NCBI RefSeq assembly: GCF_002929505.1
Contig: NZ_PJJL01000061.1
Span: 1-59,976, forward strand
DNA: 59,976 nucleotides
Source: Cryobacterium sp. Y57
GTDB lineage: Bacteria; Actinomycetota; Actinomycetes; Actinomycetales; Microbacteriaceae
Direction: 5' to 3'
The translations under genes were made by a program, and so were the position numbers. The stretch's first letter is position 1. The number at the start of each line of letters is the position of its first letter. Of the stretch, positions 24,742 to 38,564 are shown one piece after another. The notes beneath the pieces were generated by a model. It had not been told where the DNA came from. It saw only the letters and a list, made by a program, of their open reading frames with translations, and searched no databases.

Positions 24742-25182
24742 CTATTCGGTAGCGACGTTGGCGACGCAGGTCCCCTCCAGGGCAGCACCGTTGTCGTCAA
24801 TAGCGAAGATGCGGTCAGAGCCATCGAACTCGCCCGTGATGCAGAACGCTGCGGCCGAACCCGTGAGCTTTACAGTTACTTCTTCGCTCTTGGTATAGGC
24901 GCTCGCCGTGAAGCTGCCATCAGTGCCGAGCGTCGGGAAGGTGTTGGTGACCATCTCGGCGACAACGGCGGTCTTCGCCTGGGTGATCTGGGCTTTGACG
25001 GCGCTGTCCTTGGCGCCCTCCTGCTGGTTGAGGAAGATCGGAATCGCCACGGCGGCGAGCACGCCGATGATGAGCACGACCACGAGCAGCTCGATGAGGG
25101 TGAATCCCTGTTGCCGTTCTCGAATCGCCGTGCGGGTGCGGGAGAGTGCGTGCAGGGTGCGGTCGATCAGGGGTCGGATCAT
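24742..25182 (-). CDS. pilA: major type IV pilin
   Basis: 146 residues. The leader ends in RERQQG and is followed by FTLIELLVVVLIIGVLAAVAIPIFLNQQ, the textbook class IV pilin helix with Glu at +5. The short C-terminal domain has two Cys (FCITGEF and EGTCV) that can form the D-region disulfide loop. ATG at 25182 with AAGGA ten bases upstream fits better than the longer frame to 25257. It lies between pilC and the minor prepilins, after a 148-base gap that may hold its own promoter, as expected for a highly expressed subunit. Processing needs a prepilin peptidase, which is not encoded in the window. Confidence 0.9.
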   Translation of the reverse strand: MIRPLIDRTLHALSRTRTAIRERQQGFTLIELLVVVLIIGVLAAVAIPIFLNQQEGAKDSAVKAQITQAKTAVVAEMVTNTFPTLGTDGSFTASAYTKSEEVTVKLTGSAAAFCITGEFDGSDRIFAIDDNGAALEGTCVANVATE

Positions 25183-25330
25183 GAGCGTGGTTTCCTTATG
25201 CTGTGGAACTGCTGTGGGCTGGGAAAAGTGGGAATATGGGAAATGTGACATTCTCACGTGCTCTGATCTTACGGTTTTCTACCCTTAATTGGGGGGTATC
25301 ACGAAAACTTATTCCGGCAATCTCAGACCG

Positions 25331-26560
25331 CTATTTCACGTATTCAAAGATGCTGAACATGGGCAGATAGAGGGCGACGATCATGCCGCCGATCACCACT
25401 CCGATGAACGCGATCATCAGCGGCTCGATGAGTGCCGTGAGTTGTTCCGTGGTGGCCTGCACCTCCTGGTCGTAGAAGTCAGCAACCTTGGCGAGCATCT
25501 GCTCGAGGGCGCCGGCGTCTTCGCCGACAGCGATCATCTGCACGACCATAGGGGGGAAGATCGGCGCCTGCGCCAGCGGCCCGGCGATCGACCCGCCTTG
25601 GCGCACCGACTCTGCCACCTTGCGCAGCGCGGATTCAATCACCCAGTTTCCGCTCGTCTCGCCGACAATGGCCAGCGACTGCAAAATGGGTACGCCGGCG
25701 GCGATCATGGTCGAGAAGTTTCGACTGAACCGCGCAATGGCGAGCTTCATGAGCAAGGGCCCGAACACCGGCAACTTGAGCTTGAACGGATCGACCCGGC
25801 GACGAACCGCTTCGGTGTTCTTGTTGGTGCGCCACCAGACGGCGAAAACGGCGCCGAACACGAGCAGCAACGGCCCCAGCCAGACCATCATTTTCGACAG
25901 CACCACAAGAAACTGGGTCGGCAGCGGCAACTCCCCACCGAGGCCCGCGAACATCTTCTCGAACACCGGCACGATGAAAATCAGCATCCCGATGACGGCG
26001 AGCACGGCCATGATGAGCACCACGACCGGGTAGGCGAGCGCTGACTTGATCGTGTCGCGTAATTTCACCTCCGACTCGAAGTTGGCGGCCACCGAGGTGA
26101 GTGAGCTTTCAAGAAAACCGCCGGTCTCCCCGGCCCGCACGAGGTTGATCATGATCGGGGGGAACACTGCGGCGTGTTTCATCATCGCCTCGGAGAGCGA
26201 CGACCCGGTCTCCACCTCGGTGCGAATGGTCGCCAGAATGCGGGCAAGTTGAGGGTTCTCGGTCTGCTCCGACAGGATGTTCAGGGTACGCAGCAAAGAC
26301 AGCCCGGCACTCGTCATGGTCGCCATCTGTCGACTCATGACGGCGAGGTCCTTCAGCCCGATGCCCTTGCTGAAACCGGGTATGCGCACTTCTCGTTTCA
26401 GCCCGGTACCGACGTTGACCTCGGCCACCGAGATCGGCGCGAGCCCCATGCCGCGCAGGCGCTGCATTGCGGCGTTCTCGGAGGCCGCATCCAGTCGACC
26501 GGTGACGATCTTGCCGACCGCGGTGCGGCCCTTGTACGCGAAAACACCACTGGCGGTCAT
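25331..26560 (-). CDS. pilC: PilC, type IV pilus inner-membrane platform protein
   Basis: 409 residues with two T2SSF repeats, each with cytosolic helices and membrane segments: LAVMSRQMATMTSAGLSLLRTL and later RFSRNFSTMIAAGVPILQSL, plus the conserved MVQMIAVGEDAGALEQML near the end. The N-terminus FAYKGRTAVGKIVTGRLDA is typical. PilC is the platform on which the PilB and PilT motors act. The ATG overlaps the PilT stop by four bases. Full length and all expected motifs are present. Confidence 0.95.
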   Translation of the reverse strand: MTASGVFAYKGRTAVGKIVTGRLDAASENAAMQRLRGMGLAPISVAEVNVGTGLKREVRIPGFSKGIGLKDLAVMSRQMATMTSAGLSLLRTLNILSEQTENPQLARILATIRTEVETGSSLSEAMMKHAAVFPPIMINLVRAGETGGFLESSLTSVAANFESEVKLRDTIKSALAYPVVVLIMAVLAVIGMLIFIVPVFEKMFAGLGGELPLPTQFLVVLSKMMVWLGPLLLVFGAVFAVWWRTNKNTEAVRRRVDPFKLKLPVFGPLLMKLAIARFSRNFSTMIAAGVPILQSLAIVGETSGNWVIESALRKVAESVRQGGSIAGPLAQAPIFPPMVVQMIAVGEDAGALEQMLAKVADFYDQEVQATTEQLTALIEPLMIAFIGVVIGGMIVALYLPMFSIFEYVK

Positions 26561-27789
26561 TGTTGTTCCCGGTTGGAGTACGAGTCGCCGAAGTCGATGC
26601 CGTCAAACCCCGACGGCCCGGCAGCGAGGTCGCTGCTGTCCGATTTTCGAATCAGTTGGGCGAGGCTTTCCTGATCCTGCGCCTTGTCTTCAGCGGCCTT
26701 ACGGGTGATCGACCCGGCGTTGACGAGTTCAGCGAGGTGCTGGTCCATAGTGTGCATGCCCAGGGCTCGTCCGGCCTGCATGGCGGAGGCGATCTGATAG
26801 GTCTTGCCCTCGCGGATGAGGTTGGCGACGGCGGGCGTGACGATAAGAATTTCGGTCGCGACGACCCGGCCGCCGCCGACCTTCTTCACCAATGCCTGAC
26901 AGACGACACCCTGCAGGGTCGCGGCGAGCTGGGCCCGCACCTGCCCCTGCTGGTACGGCGGAAAGACGTCGATGACCCGGTCGATGGTCTGAGCGGCGTC
27001 TTGGGTGTGCAGGGTCGCGAACACGAGGTGGCCGGTCTCGGCCGCGGTCAAGGCTACCGAGACCGTCTCGAGGTCACGCAATTCTCCGATAAGAATCACA
27101 TCGGGGTCCTGCCGCAGCACGTGTTTGAGAGCGGATGCGAAACTGTGGGTGTCGTGACCGACCTCACGCTGGTTGATCAGGGATTTTTGGTGCTGGTGCA
27201 GAAACTCGATCGGGTCTTCCACCGTGACGATATGGTCGGCGCGGGTGCGGTTGACTAGGTCGATGAGCGCGGCCAGGGTCGTCGACTTACCTGATCCGGT
27301 GGGACCGGTCACGAGCACCAGGCCCCGGGCCAGCTGGGCGAACTGGGCCACCGCATCGGGCACACCGAGCTCGCCGAGCTGTTTGATCTCCCCGGGAATC
27401 AGGCGAAAAGCACCACCGACGCTTCCACGCTGCTGAAAGTAATTCACCCGGAACCGGGCGCCCGCGGTCGTGTAGGCGAAGTCGAGCTCGAGTTCCTCGT
27501 CGAACTGGCGCCGTTGCTCGCGGGTCAGCAGGCTGAACAACGCCGTGGCGACCTTGTCACGCTTCCACACCGCGGCCCCGGCAATCGGCCGCAGCCCGCC
27601 GTCAAGGCGAATGCACGGTGGCGCCCCCACCGTCACGTGCAGGTCGGAGGCGCTCTGAACGACAACCTCGCGCAGCGCCGCGACCAGCGCGGGGTCCGGC
27701 CCGACGTCAAGATCGGGGTCGTCGAGCGGCCAGCTTTCCGCAGCGACGCCCGGCGGCGTGACCGGAATCTCGTAAATTTCCTGACTCAT
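26557..27789 (-). CDS. pilT: PilT, type IV pilus retraction ATPase
   Basis: 410 residues. Motifs in order: an N-terminal PAS-like domain (SASDLHVTVGAPPCIRLDG), Walker A GPTGSGKST, Asp box EDPIEFLH, Walker B ILIGELRD, and the His box HLVFATLHTQDAAQTIDR. AIRAG-like residues are represented by LIREGKTYQI. The C-terminal extension (SDSSDLAAGPSGF...) is longer than in the well-studied enzymes. PilT powers pilus depolymerisation. ATG at 27789 has AAGGA eight bases upstream and lies 18 bases after pilB. Confidence 0.93.
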   Translation of the reverse strand: MSQEIYEIPVTPPGVAAESWPLDDPDLDVGPDPALVAALREVVVQSASDLHVTVGAPPCIRLDGGLRPIAGAAVWKRDKVATALFSLLTREQRRQFDEELELDFAYTTAGARFRVNYFQQRGSVGGAFRLIPGEIKQLGELGVPDAVAQFAQLARGLVLVTGPTGSGKSTTLAALIDLVNRTRADHIVTVEDPIEFLHQHQKSLINQREVGHDTHSFASALKHVLRQDPDVILIGELRDLETVSVALTAAETGHLVFATLHTQDAAQTIDRVIDVFPPYQQGQVRAQLAATLQGVVCQALVKKVGGGRVVATEILIVTPAVANLIREGKTYQIASAMQAGRALGMHTMDQHLAELVNAGSITRKAAEDKAQDQESLAQLIRKSDSSDLAAGPSGFDGIDFGDSYSNREQQ

Positions 27790-27807
27790 CGTGACTGTCC
27801 TTTCGGC

Positions 27808-29478
27808 CTAAGCGACCACTCGCAGAATTTCGTCCACCGAGGTGAACCCGAGCCCGACCTTGGCCCAGCCATCGTCCCGGAGACTGACCATTCCCTGCTC
27901 CTGAGCGGTGTGCGCGATCTCCGCGCTTGACGCACGCGCCACGCACAGCCGTTCGATCTCCTCGGTCACCGTCATGACCTCGTGCACGGCAAGCCGCCCA
28001 CGGTAGCCGGTATTGGAGCAGCTGGCGCATCCGTTCGCTTGGTAGATGACGGGCAGTGCCAGCTCCGGCTCGAGCGGAAATCGCAGGTGCGCGAGCTGCT
28101 CCCGGCTCCGAAGGTCAGGCATTTTGCACCGTTCGCACAGGCGGCGGGCCAATCGCTGGGCGACGACGCAGTCGAGTGCGCTGCCCACGAGAAAGGGTTC
28201 GATGCCCATTTCGGTGAGGCGCGTGATCGCGCTCGGTGCATTATTGGTGTGCAGGGTGGAGAGCACGAGGTGCCCGGTGAGCGCTGCCTCGATAGCGATC
28301 TGGGCGGTCTCGTGGTCGCGAATCTCGCCGAGCAGAACGACATCGGGATCGCACCGCAGAATGCTGCGCAGGGCACTCGCGAAGGTGAGTCCCGCCTTCG
28401 GATTCACCTGCACCTGGTTGATACCGACCATGCGATACTCCACCGGATCTTCGACGGTGATCACATTGATCTCCGGGCGAGCCACCGAATACAGGGTCGT
28501 GTACAGGGTCGTCGACTTGCCCGACCCGGTGGGCCCGGTCACCAGAATCATTCCGTACGGCTTCGAGTAGGCCGTTTTGAAGGCGTCATAGTTGTGGTCG
28601 AGCAGGGACAGATCGCGCAGGTCCATGCTCGTGGTCGAGTTGTCGAGGATACGCATGACAACCTTTTCACCCCAGACCGTCGGCAGGGTGGCCACACGCA
28701 GGTCGATCTTGCGGCCACCGTGGCTGACCGACATTCGGCCGTCCTGCGGTTTGCGGCGCTCGGCGATGTCGATGTCGGCCATGATTTTCAAGCGGCTGAT
28801 GACACCGTTCTGAATGCTCTTCGGTGCGCTCGGCATCTCGTGCAGAACACCGTCGATGCGGTAGCGCACTCGCAGGCTGGCCTCACCCGGTTCGATGTGT
28901 ATGTCGCTGGCCTTATCCTGAATGGCCTGGCTCACCAGCAAATTGACGAAGCGCACAATGGGTGCGGCATCGTCACTCGCCTCATCGGACGCCTCAGGCG
29001 CCGACATACTCGAATCGTTCTCCTCCTCGAGCGCGGTGGTGAGGTTGCTGAGTTCGTCATCGGCGCGATGAAAGCGCGCGATCGCAGCGAGCAGGTCGCT
29101 GCGTTCGGCCACCACCGGGGACACTCGCAGTCGAGAGGCTTCACCGACATCGTCGAGCGCGAACACATTGCCGGGGTCGACCATAGCGAGCACGAGCCGC
29201 CCGCCTTCAATTCCGATTGGCAGCACTTCGTGTCGTCGACAGAGCAGCGCCGACACGAGGGCGAGGGCATTCGCTTCGATTGCATATTCGAGCAGTTCGA
29301 CGAAGGGCAGGTTGGCCTGGGCGGCCCGCGCCTTCGCGAACTGCAACTCGGTGATCACTCCGCTGTCAACCAGCCCTCGAACGGCGCCCTCGTCGGCAGG
29401 ATCTCCCGCTAACAGGGTGTCGAGAGCTTCGATCGGAAGCAGACCGTGCAGGATGAGAATCTCGGTCAGGGTTGCCAC
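27808..29478 (-). CDS. pilB: PilB, type IV pilus extension ATPase
   Basis: About 556 residues. An N-terminal MshEN/T2SSE-N domain is followed by the motor: ASDIHIEP, Walker A GPTGSGKST, Asp box EDPVEYR, Walker B VLLGEIRD, and HLVLSTLHTNNAPSAITRL. A zinc-type Cys set is present, CERCKMPD and CASCSNTGYRGR. PilB hydrolyses ATP to drive pilin addition. GTG at 29478 is chosen because GGGGGAG sits six bases upstream; a GTG at 29502 is also open but lacks such a site. It heads the pilus operon. Confidence 0.93.
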   Translation of the reverse strand: MATLTEILILHGLLPIEALDTLLAGDPADEGAVRGLVDSGVITELQFAKARAAQANLPFVELLEYAIEANALALVSALLCRRHEVLPIGIEGGRLVLAMVDPGNVFALDDVGEASRLRVSPVVAERSDLLAAIARFHRADDELSNLTTALEEENDSSMSAPEASDEASDDAAPIVRFVNLLVSQAIQDKASDIHIEPGEASLRVRYRIDGVLHEMPSAPKSIQNGVISRLKIMADIDIAERRKPQDGRMSVSHGGRKIDLRVATLPTVWGEKVVMRILDNSTTSMDLRDLSLLDHNYDAFKTAYSKPYGMILVTGPTGSGKSTTLYTTLYSVARPEINVITVEDPVEYRMVGINQVQVNPKAGLTFASALRSILRCDPDVVLLGEIRDHETAQIAIEAALTGHLVLSTLHTNNAPSAITRLTEMGIEPFLVGSALDCVVAQRLARRLCERCKMPDLRSREQLAHLRFPLEPELALPVIYQANGCASCSNTGYRGRLAVHEVMTVTEEIERLCVARASSAEIAHTAQEQGMVSLRDDGWAKVGLGFTSVDEILRVVA

Positions 29479-29519
29479 GCGGTTCTCCCCCGAACTAGTC
29501 ACAGGTACTCTACTTCTAG

Positions 29520-29525
29520 ATTATA
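29520..29525 (-). promoter_or_regulatory. pilB: -10 box of the pilus operon promoter
   Basis: A perfect TATAAT on the minus strand lies about 40 bases before the GTG chosen for pilB. No good -35 box is seen at 16-18 bases upstream, so an activator may be needed. Confidence 0.45.
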
Positions 29526-29560
29526 AGTCTCCCCACTCCCTTTCCCCGACCGACCCCTGT

Positions 29561-29586
29561 GCGGACGGGGCCCGGGCCCCGTCCGC
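29561..29586. repeat. perfect 26-bp GC palindrome
   Basis: The sequence from 29561 to 29586 is its own reverse complement (arms GCGGACGGGGCCC). It lies between rpoC and the pilB promoter and could be a second terminator stem or a protein-binding site. A further eight-pair GC hairpin with arms GGGCGGCG and CGCCGCCC lies about 50 bases to the right. Confidence 0.75.
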
Positions 29587-29714
29587 GGGCCCAGTCTATA
29601 AACTCGGCCCGCGTTCACAAGGTGGGCCCGGCGACGCAGGGCGGCGCGCGGCGCCGCCCCACGAAGCCGCCCCACGGCATCCGTTCGCCGGCCCGTCGAC
29701 GGTCTCCTTAAACG

Positions 29715-29748
29715 ACGGATGGCCCCTGCCGAAGCAGGGGCCATCCGT
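29715..29748 (-). terminator. rpoBC transcription terminator
   Basis: A perfect 15-pair stem (arm ACGGATGGCCCCTGC) with a four-base loop that is TTCG on the minus strand, 16 bases after the rpoC stop. The very stable UUCG loop and the position argue for intrinsic termination although the following T-tract (CGTTTAAGG) is short. Confidence 0.85.
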
Positions 29749-29764
29749 GTAGAGCTGCCGGGTA

Positions 29765-33688
<3,924 letters not shown>

Positions 33689-33730
33689 TTTCTCTCCTTG
33701 GAAAGTTTTCGAAGTTTCTTCGGGCCAGGC

Positions 33731-36700
33731 TTAGATGTCGTCGATGGACGACGACTCAAACCGGGTGGAAATATTGATGCCGAGCTCTTCCGCAGCACGG
33801 AACACCTCGTCATCCGTGTCGCGCAGGCTGACTGCGGTGCCATCGGCCGAGAGCACCTCGACGTTCAAGCACAGCGACTGCATTTCCTTGATCAGAACCT
33901 TGAAGCTCTCGGGAATGCCGGGTTCCTGGATGTTCTCACCCTTGACGATGGCTTCGTACACCTTGACGCGGCCGAGGATATCGTCAGATTTGATGGTCAG
34001 GAGTTCCTGCAGGGCGTAAGCGGCTCCATATGCTTCGAGCGCCCACACCTCCATCTCACCGAAACGCTGTCCACCGAACTGCGCCTTACCACCCAGCGGC
34101 TGCTGCGTGATCATGGAGTACGGGCCGGTCGAACGAGCGTGGATCTTGTCGTCGACGAGGTGGTGGAGTTTCAGGATGTACATGTATCCAACGGACACCG
34201 GCATCGGGAACGGCTCGCCGGAGCGGCCGTCGAAGAGCTGGGTCTTTCCGGTGGAACCGATGAGGCGTTCGCCGTCGCGGGTCAGGGTCGTGGAGTCCAG
34301 GAGACCCTCGATCTCGATCTCGAGCGCACCGTCGAATACCGGGGTGGCGACCTTCGTGCCGGGGGCAGCACTGAAGGCGTGCTCCGGAAGACGAGCAGCC
34401 CATTTCGGCTTGCCCTCGACGTTCCAGCCCTGCTTCGCAATCCAGCCGAGGTGCGTTTCGAGCACCTGGCCGAAGTTCATGCGACCGGGGATGCCGAGCG
34501 GGTTGAGGATGATATCGACCGGGGTTCCGTCAGCGAGGAACGGCATGTCCTCGATCGGCAGAATGCGGGAGATGACACCCTTGTTGCCGTGACGGCCGGC
34601 GAGCTTGTCACCCTCGGTGATCTTGCGCTTCTGGGCGATGAACACGACCACGCGCTGGTTGACGCCCGAGCCGAGCTCGTCGTCGCCGTCCTGCGAGTCG
34701 AACACCTTGACACCGATGATGGTGCCGCGCTCACCGTGGGGAACCTTCAAGCTCGTGTCGCGAACTTCGCGGCTCTTCTCGTTGAAGATGGCGCGCAGCA
34801 GGCGCTCCTCCGCGGAAAGCTCGGTCTCGCCCTTCGGCGTGACCTTGCCCACGAGGATGTCGCCGGGGCGAACCTCGGCTCCGATGCGAATGATGCCACG
34901 CTCGTCGAGGTCGGCGAGGAAGTCCGGGGACACGTTGGGAAGGTCGCGAGTGATCTCTTCCTTACCCAGCTTGGTGTCGCGGGCATCCACTTCGTACTCT
35001 TCGATGTGAATCGAGGAGAGGGTGTCGTCCTTGACCAGGTTCTGGCTCAGGATGATCGCGTCCTCGAAGTTGTAGCCTTCCCACGGCATGAATGCCACGA
35101 GCAGGTTCTTTCCGAGGGCGAGCTCGCCCTGGTCGGTGGCGGGCCCGTCGGCGATAACCTCGCCGGCTTCGATGCGCTCACCGGCGTTGACGATCACGCG
35201 GTGGTTGAAGCTCGTGCCCTGGTTGGAGCGCGAGAACTTGCGCAGGTAATAGTCCTGCGTGCCGCCCTCATCGAGCTGGATGGTGACGACGTCAGCCGAC
35301 ACCTCGGAAACCACACCGGGCTTCGACGCGGTGAGCACGTCACCGGCGTCGATGGCCGTGTAGACCTCCATGCCGGTTCCAACGAGTGGGCTGTCGGACA
35401 GCAGCAGCGGCACCGCCTGACGCTGCATGTTGGCACCCATGAGTGCGCGGTTTGCATCGTCGTGCTCGAGGAACGGGATGAGGCTGGTCGCGACCGACAC
35501 CATCTGACGCGGCGAGACATCCATGTAGCCGATGTCTTCAGCGGGAACGAGGTCGACCTCGCCACCCTTCTTACGAGCGAGCACGCGGGCCTCGGCAAAG
35601 TGCGAGTCCTTGGTGAGCGGCGCGTTGGCCTGGGCGACGATGAAGTCGTCCTCTTCGCTCGCGGTGAGGTAATCGATCGTCTCGGTGACCTTGTTGTTGA
35701 GTACACGACGGTACGGCGTCTCGATGAAACCGAACGCATTGATCTGCGCGAACGAGGCGAGCGAACCGATCAGGCCGATGTTCGGGCCTTCCGGGGTCTC
35801 AATGGGGCACATGCGGCCGTAGTGCGAGGGGTGAACGTCTCGCACCTCGACGCCGGCGCGGTCACGGGAGAGGCCACCCGGGCCCAGCGCGCTGAGGCGA
35901 CGCTTGTGCGTCAATCCGGCGAGCGGGTTGTTCTGGTCCATGAACTGCGAGAGCTGCGACGTACCGAAGAACTCCTTGATCGCAGCCACGACGGGACGCA
36001 CGTTGATCAGGGTCTGCGGGGTGATCGCTTCGATGTCCTGCGTGGTCATGCGCTCACGAACGACGCGCTCCATGCGGGACAGGCCGGTACGCACCTGGTT
36101 CTGGATGAGCTCGCCTACGGCACGGATACGACGGTTACCGAAGTGGTCGATGTCGTCGATGTCGATGTTGATGTCGGTCATCTTGCCGTCGCGCAGACCC
36201 GGAAGGGTGGTCTGGTTGTCGTGCAGGGCGACGAGGTACTTGATGGTGGCCAGGATGTCCGCCAGCGTCAGTACGGAGTCGCTCAGCGGCGCTTCGAGAC
36301 CGAGCTTGCGGTTGATCTTGTAACGACCAACTTTGGCCAGGTCGTAGCGCTTGGAGTTGAAGAAGAAGTTGTCGAGGAGCGCACGCGCGGCCTCGGCGGC
36401 AACCTGCTCGCCGGGACGGAGCTTGCGGTAGATGTCCTTGAGGGCTTCTTCCTTGGTAAGGATGTTGTCCTTCTCGAGGGTGAGCTCGATGGACGCGTAG
36501 CCCTTGAACTCCTCAAGGATCTCTTCGCTGGTGAGACCGAGGGCCTTCAGGAACACGGTGACGGACTGCTTGCGCTTGCGGTCGATACGCACGCCGACCT
36601 GGTCGCGCTTGTCGATCTCGAATTCAAGCCAGGCACCGCGGCTCGGAATGACACGGGCGGAGTAGATGTCCTTGTCAGACGTCTTCTCCTGCTCGCGGTT

Positions 36701-37222
36701 GAAGTACACGCCCGGGGAGCGCACCAGCTGCGACACGACGACACGCTCGGTGCCGTTGATCACAAAGGTACCCTTGGGGGTCATCAGCGGGAAGTCACCC
36801 ATGAACACGGTCTGGGTCTTGATCTCACCGGTGAGGTGGTTCATGAACTCAGCGTTCACATAGAGGGGTGCTGAGTAGGTCTTACCCTTTTCCTTGCACT
36901 CGTCAATGGTGTACTTCTCCGGCTCGAGCTCCGGGTTGGTGAAGGACAGCTGCATCGTTTCACCGAGGTCTTCGATGGGCGAGATCTCCTCGAAGATCTC
37001 ATCGAGCCCGGTGCGATTCGGCAGGTCCTGGCGTCCGGCTTTCTGGGCCTCGGCGATGCGAGCCTTCCAGATGTCGTTGCCGACAAGCCAGTCGAAGCTC
37101 TCGGTCTGCAAAGCAAGCAGATCCGGAACGTTCAAGTGGTCGCTGATCTTTGCGAACGACAGGCGCTCAGCTGAGCGGCCGTTCTTGGGTGAGTTGGTGG
37201 TTGCGTTGCGCGCAGCAGCCAA
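33731..37222 (-). CDS. rpoB: RNA polymerase beta subunit
   Basis: 1163 residues, full length. The rifampicin-pocket segment reads [29 protein letters not shown], with the residues equivalent to Asp516, His526 and Ser531 of E. coli unchanged, so classical rifampicin resistance changes are absent there. The conserved RPTHYGR-type block ([21 protein letters not shown]) and [12 protein letters not shown] are present. The start is TTG at 37222 behind GGAGG at eight bases. It is transcribed together with rpoC. A very long open frame on the opposite strand is a GC-driven shadow. Confidence 0.98.
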   Translation of the reverse strand: MAAARNATTNSPKNGRSAERLSFAKISDHLNVPDLLALQTESFDWLVGNDIWKARIAEAQKAGRQDLPNRTGLDEIFEEISPIEDLGETMQLSFTNPELEPEKYTIDECKEKGKTYSAPLYVNAEFMNHLTGEIKTQTVFMGDFPLMTPKGTFVINGTERVVVSQLVRSPGVYFNREQEKTSDKDIYSARVIPSRGAWLEFEIDKRDQVGVRIDRKRKQSVTVFLKALGLTSEEILEEFKGYASIELTLEKDNILTKEEALKDIYRKLRPGEQVAAEAARALLDNFFFNSKRYDLAKVGRYKINRKLGLEAPLSDSVLTLADILATIKYLVALHDNQTTLPGLRDGKMTDINIDIDDIDHFGNRRIRAVGELIQNQVRTGLSRMERVVRERMTTQDIEAITPQTLINVRPVVAAIKEFFGTSQLSQFMDQNNPLAGLTHKRRLSALGPGGLSRDRAGVEVRDVHPSHYGRMCPIETPEGPNIGLIGSLASFAQINAFGFIETPYRRVLNNKVTETIDYLTASEEDDFIVAQANAPLTKDSHFAEARVLARKKGGEVDLVPAEDIGYMDVSPRQMVSVATSLIPFLEHDDANRALMGANMQRQAVPLLLSDSPLVGTGMEVYTAIDAGDVLTASKPGVVSEVSADVVTIQLDEGGTQDYYLRKFSRSNQGTSFNHRVIVNAGERIEAGEVIADGPATDQGELALGKNLLVAFMPWEGYNFEDAIILSQNLVKDDTLSSIHIEEYEVDARDTKLGKEEITRDLPNVSPDFLADLDERGIIRIGAEVRPGDILVGKVTPKGETELSAEERLLRAIFNEKSREVRDTSLKVPHGERGTIIGVKVFDSQDGDDELGSGVNQRVVVFIAQKRKITEGDKLAGRHGNKGVISRILPIEDMPFLADGTPVDIILNPLGIPGRMNFGQVLETHLGWIAKQGWNVEGKPKWAARLPEHAFSAAPGTKVATPVFDGALEIEIEGLLDSTTLTRDGERLIGSTGKTQLFDGRSGEPFPMPVSVGYMYILKLHHLVDDKIHARSTGPYSMITQQPLGGKAQFGGQRFGEMEVWALEAYGAAYALQELLTIKSDDILGRVKVYEAIVKGENIQEPGIPESFKVLIKEMQSLCLNVEVLSADGTAVSLRDTDDEVFRAAEELGINISTRFESSSIDDI

Positions 37223-37587
37223 GGAAATAACCTCCGTGGACCCCGTCAGGTCTAGTTATTGTTATTGGTGATGACTCCGCAGACCCTAGGAAGGAATCTC
37301 GTAGGAAGTGTGCCTCAAGGTGGCTTGAACACGCAAAGCCGACCGCAATATGAAGGCAAGGTTTTTCTGGGAGCGTAAGGAGTAAGCATATGCCTCAATT
37401 AGTGGCATGTCCACCCGAATCTTGCATATGTGTAAATTCTCAGGTATAACCCGCCGCACTACCCACCGCACTACCCACCGCGTAAGCGCACGAAGTGTCC
37501 GCTTGGCCACCGCAAAGCGGCAGGTCTTATGCTCCCGGAACGGATGGTGCGCGCAGATCGCGAGCAGCCAGGGCGCAGACTGGAACC
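37223..37587. other. divergent upstream region of rpoB and the methyltransferase-like gene
   Basis: This 365-base gap should hold the rpoB promoters. It is more AT-rich than its surroundings, has two copies of GCATATG about 45 bases apart and a tandem 12-bp repeat at 37454-37477. I could not pick one convincing -35/-10 pair for rpoB. Frames crossing it look non-coding. Confidence 0.5.
37454..37477. repeat. tandem 12-bp direct repeat
   Basis: CCGCACTACCCA occurs twice head to tail and the first four bases follow a third time. The site lies about 230 bases upstream of the rpoB start and could be a regulator site or a neutral duplication. Confidence 0.7.
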
Positions 37588-38472
37588 ATGAGTACTGGGC
37601 GTAAGGGTGAGGCATCCGACGAGCATCCGGCTGTCGTCTTGAAGTTGAGTGGGCACACGGCGGTGATCGAACCGGACCGGTTCACCCCCGGCAGCTTCCA
37701 GCTCGTGGTCGACGGCACGCCGCAGTCGCACGTGAACATCGACCACCCCGATGAGCTGTTCTTCGAGTACATCCAGCGCATCGGGCACGTCATCGACCTG
37801 CTCGGGGAACCGCACGAGCCGATCACCGCCGTGCACCTCGGCGCGGGCGCCCTGACCCTGCCGCGCTATGTGGAGGCGACCCGGCCGGGCTCCCGCCAGC
37901 AGGTCGTCGAGATCGAGAGCGACCTGATCGACCTCGTGCGGGAGGTTTTGCCGTGGGATAAGCGTGCCCAGCTGCGCGTGCGCCACGGCGATGCCCGCGA
38001 GGTGCTCGGCAAGCTGCCGGCCGGACTCACGGGAGCCGTCGACCTTGTCGTGGTCGATATCTTCTCGGGCGCGCGCACCCCGAAACACGTCACGAGTCGC
38101 GAATTCTTCGCTCTCGCCGCTCCACTGCTGTCACCGCGCGGCGTGCTCGCCGTTAACGTAGCAGATGGCCCCGGCCTCGCGTTCGCTCGCGGCCAGGCCG
38201 CAACCCTCTCGGCGGTGTTTGCGCACGTGATCGGATTCGCCGAGACGCAGGTGCTCAAGGGCCGCCGCTTCGGGAACATCGTCTTCATCGCCGCGCACAC
38301 CCCGATCGACCTCAACTGGATCCCCCGGCTGCTTGCGAACGGACCGCACCCGGCCAAGGTGATCGAGGGCACCGAGCTGAAGCAGTTCATGGCCGGGTCG
38401 CTCGTGGCGACCGACGAGACGTCGACGCAGTCGCCGTTGCCCGGCCGCACGGTGTTTCAGATTGGGCACTGA
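37588..38472 (+). CDS. spermidine synthase-like (methyltransferase-fold) protein
   Basis: 294 residues with a Rossmann methyltransferase fold of the polyamine synthase family: ITAVHLGAGALTLPRYV (cofactor loop), QQVVEIESDLIDLVRE (acidic residue after strand 2), VRHGDAREVL and DLVVVDIFSGARTP. The catalytic Asp block of true spermidine synthases (usually D-A-x-D-P) reads DIFSGA, so polyamine synthesis is doubtful; such proteins are common in actinobacteria and often annotated as spermidine synthase-like. ATG at 37588 is chosen; CAGACT six bases upstream may be the -10 of a leaderless transcript. It diverges from rpoB. Confidence 0.8.
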   Translation: MSTGRKGEASDEHPAVVLKLSGHTAVIEPDRFTPGSFQLVVDGTPQSHVNIDHPDELFFEYIQRIGHVIDLLGEPHEPITAVHLGAGALTLPRYVEATRPGSRQQVVEIESDLIDLVREVLPWDKRAQLRVRHGDAREVLGKLPAGLTGAVDLVVVDIFSGARTPKHVTSREFFALAAPLLSPRGVLAVNVADGPGLAFARGQAATLSAVFAHVIGFAETQVLKGRRFGNIVFIAAHTPIDLNWIPRLLANGPHPAKVIEGTELKQFMAGSLVATDETSTQSPLPGRTVFQIGH

Positions 38473-38564
38473 CCTGCGACCAGATTCACATCGGCGGCGG
38501 TATTCTGGGGGCACCCGTTCATCCCGCGCGGCCCCGGCCGCCCTCGTCATTACAGGAACACACC

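Larger units (their letters stand above)
29503..29764. other. intergenic region rpoC-pilB
   Basis: This gap separates the rpoBC unit from the pilus operon. It contains the rpoC terminator, the 26-bp palindrome, a second GC hairpin and the pilB -10 box. No gene is seen in it. Confidence 0.6.

Noticed and set aside
37286..37615. 109-codon minus-strand frame upstream of rpoB
   Set aside because: It spans the rpoB promoter gap and enters the methyltransferase-like gene; composition is not coding-like and no ribosome site precedes it.
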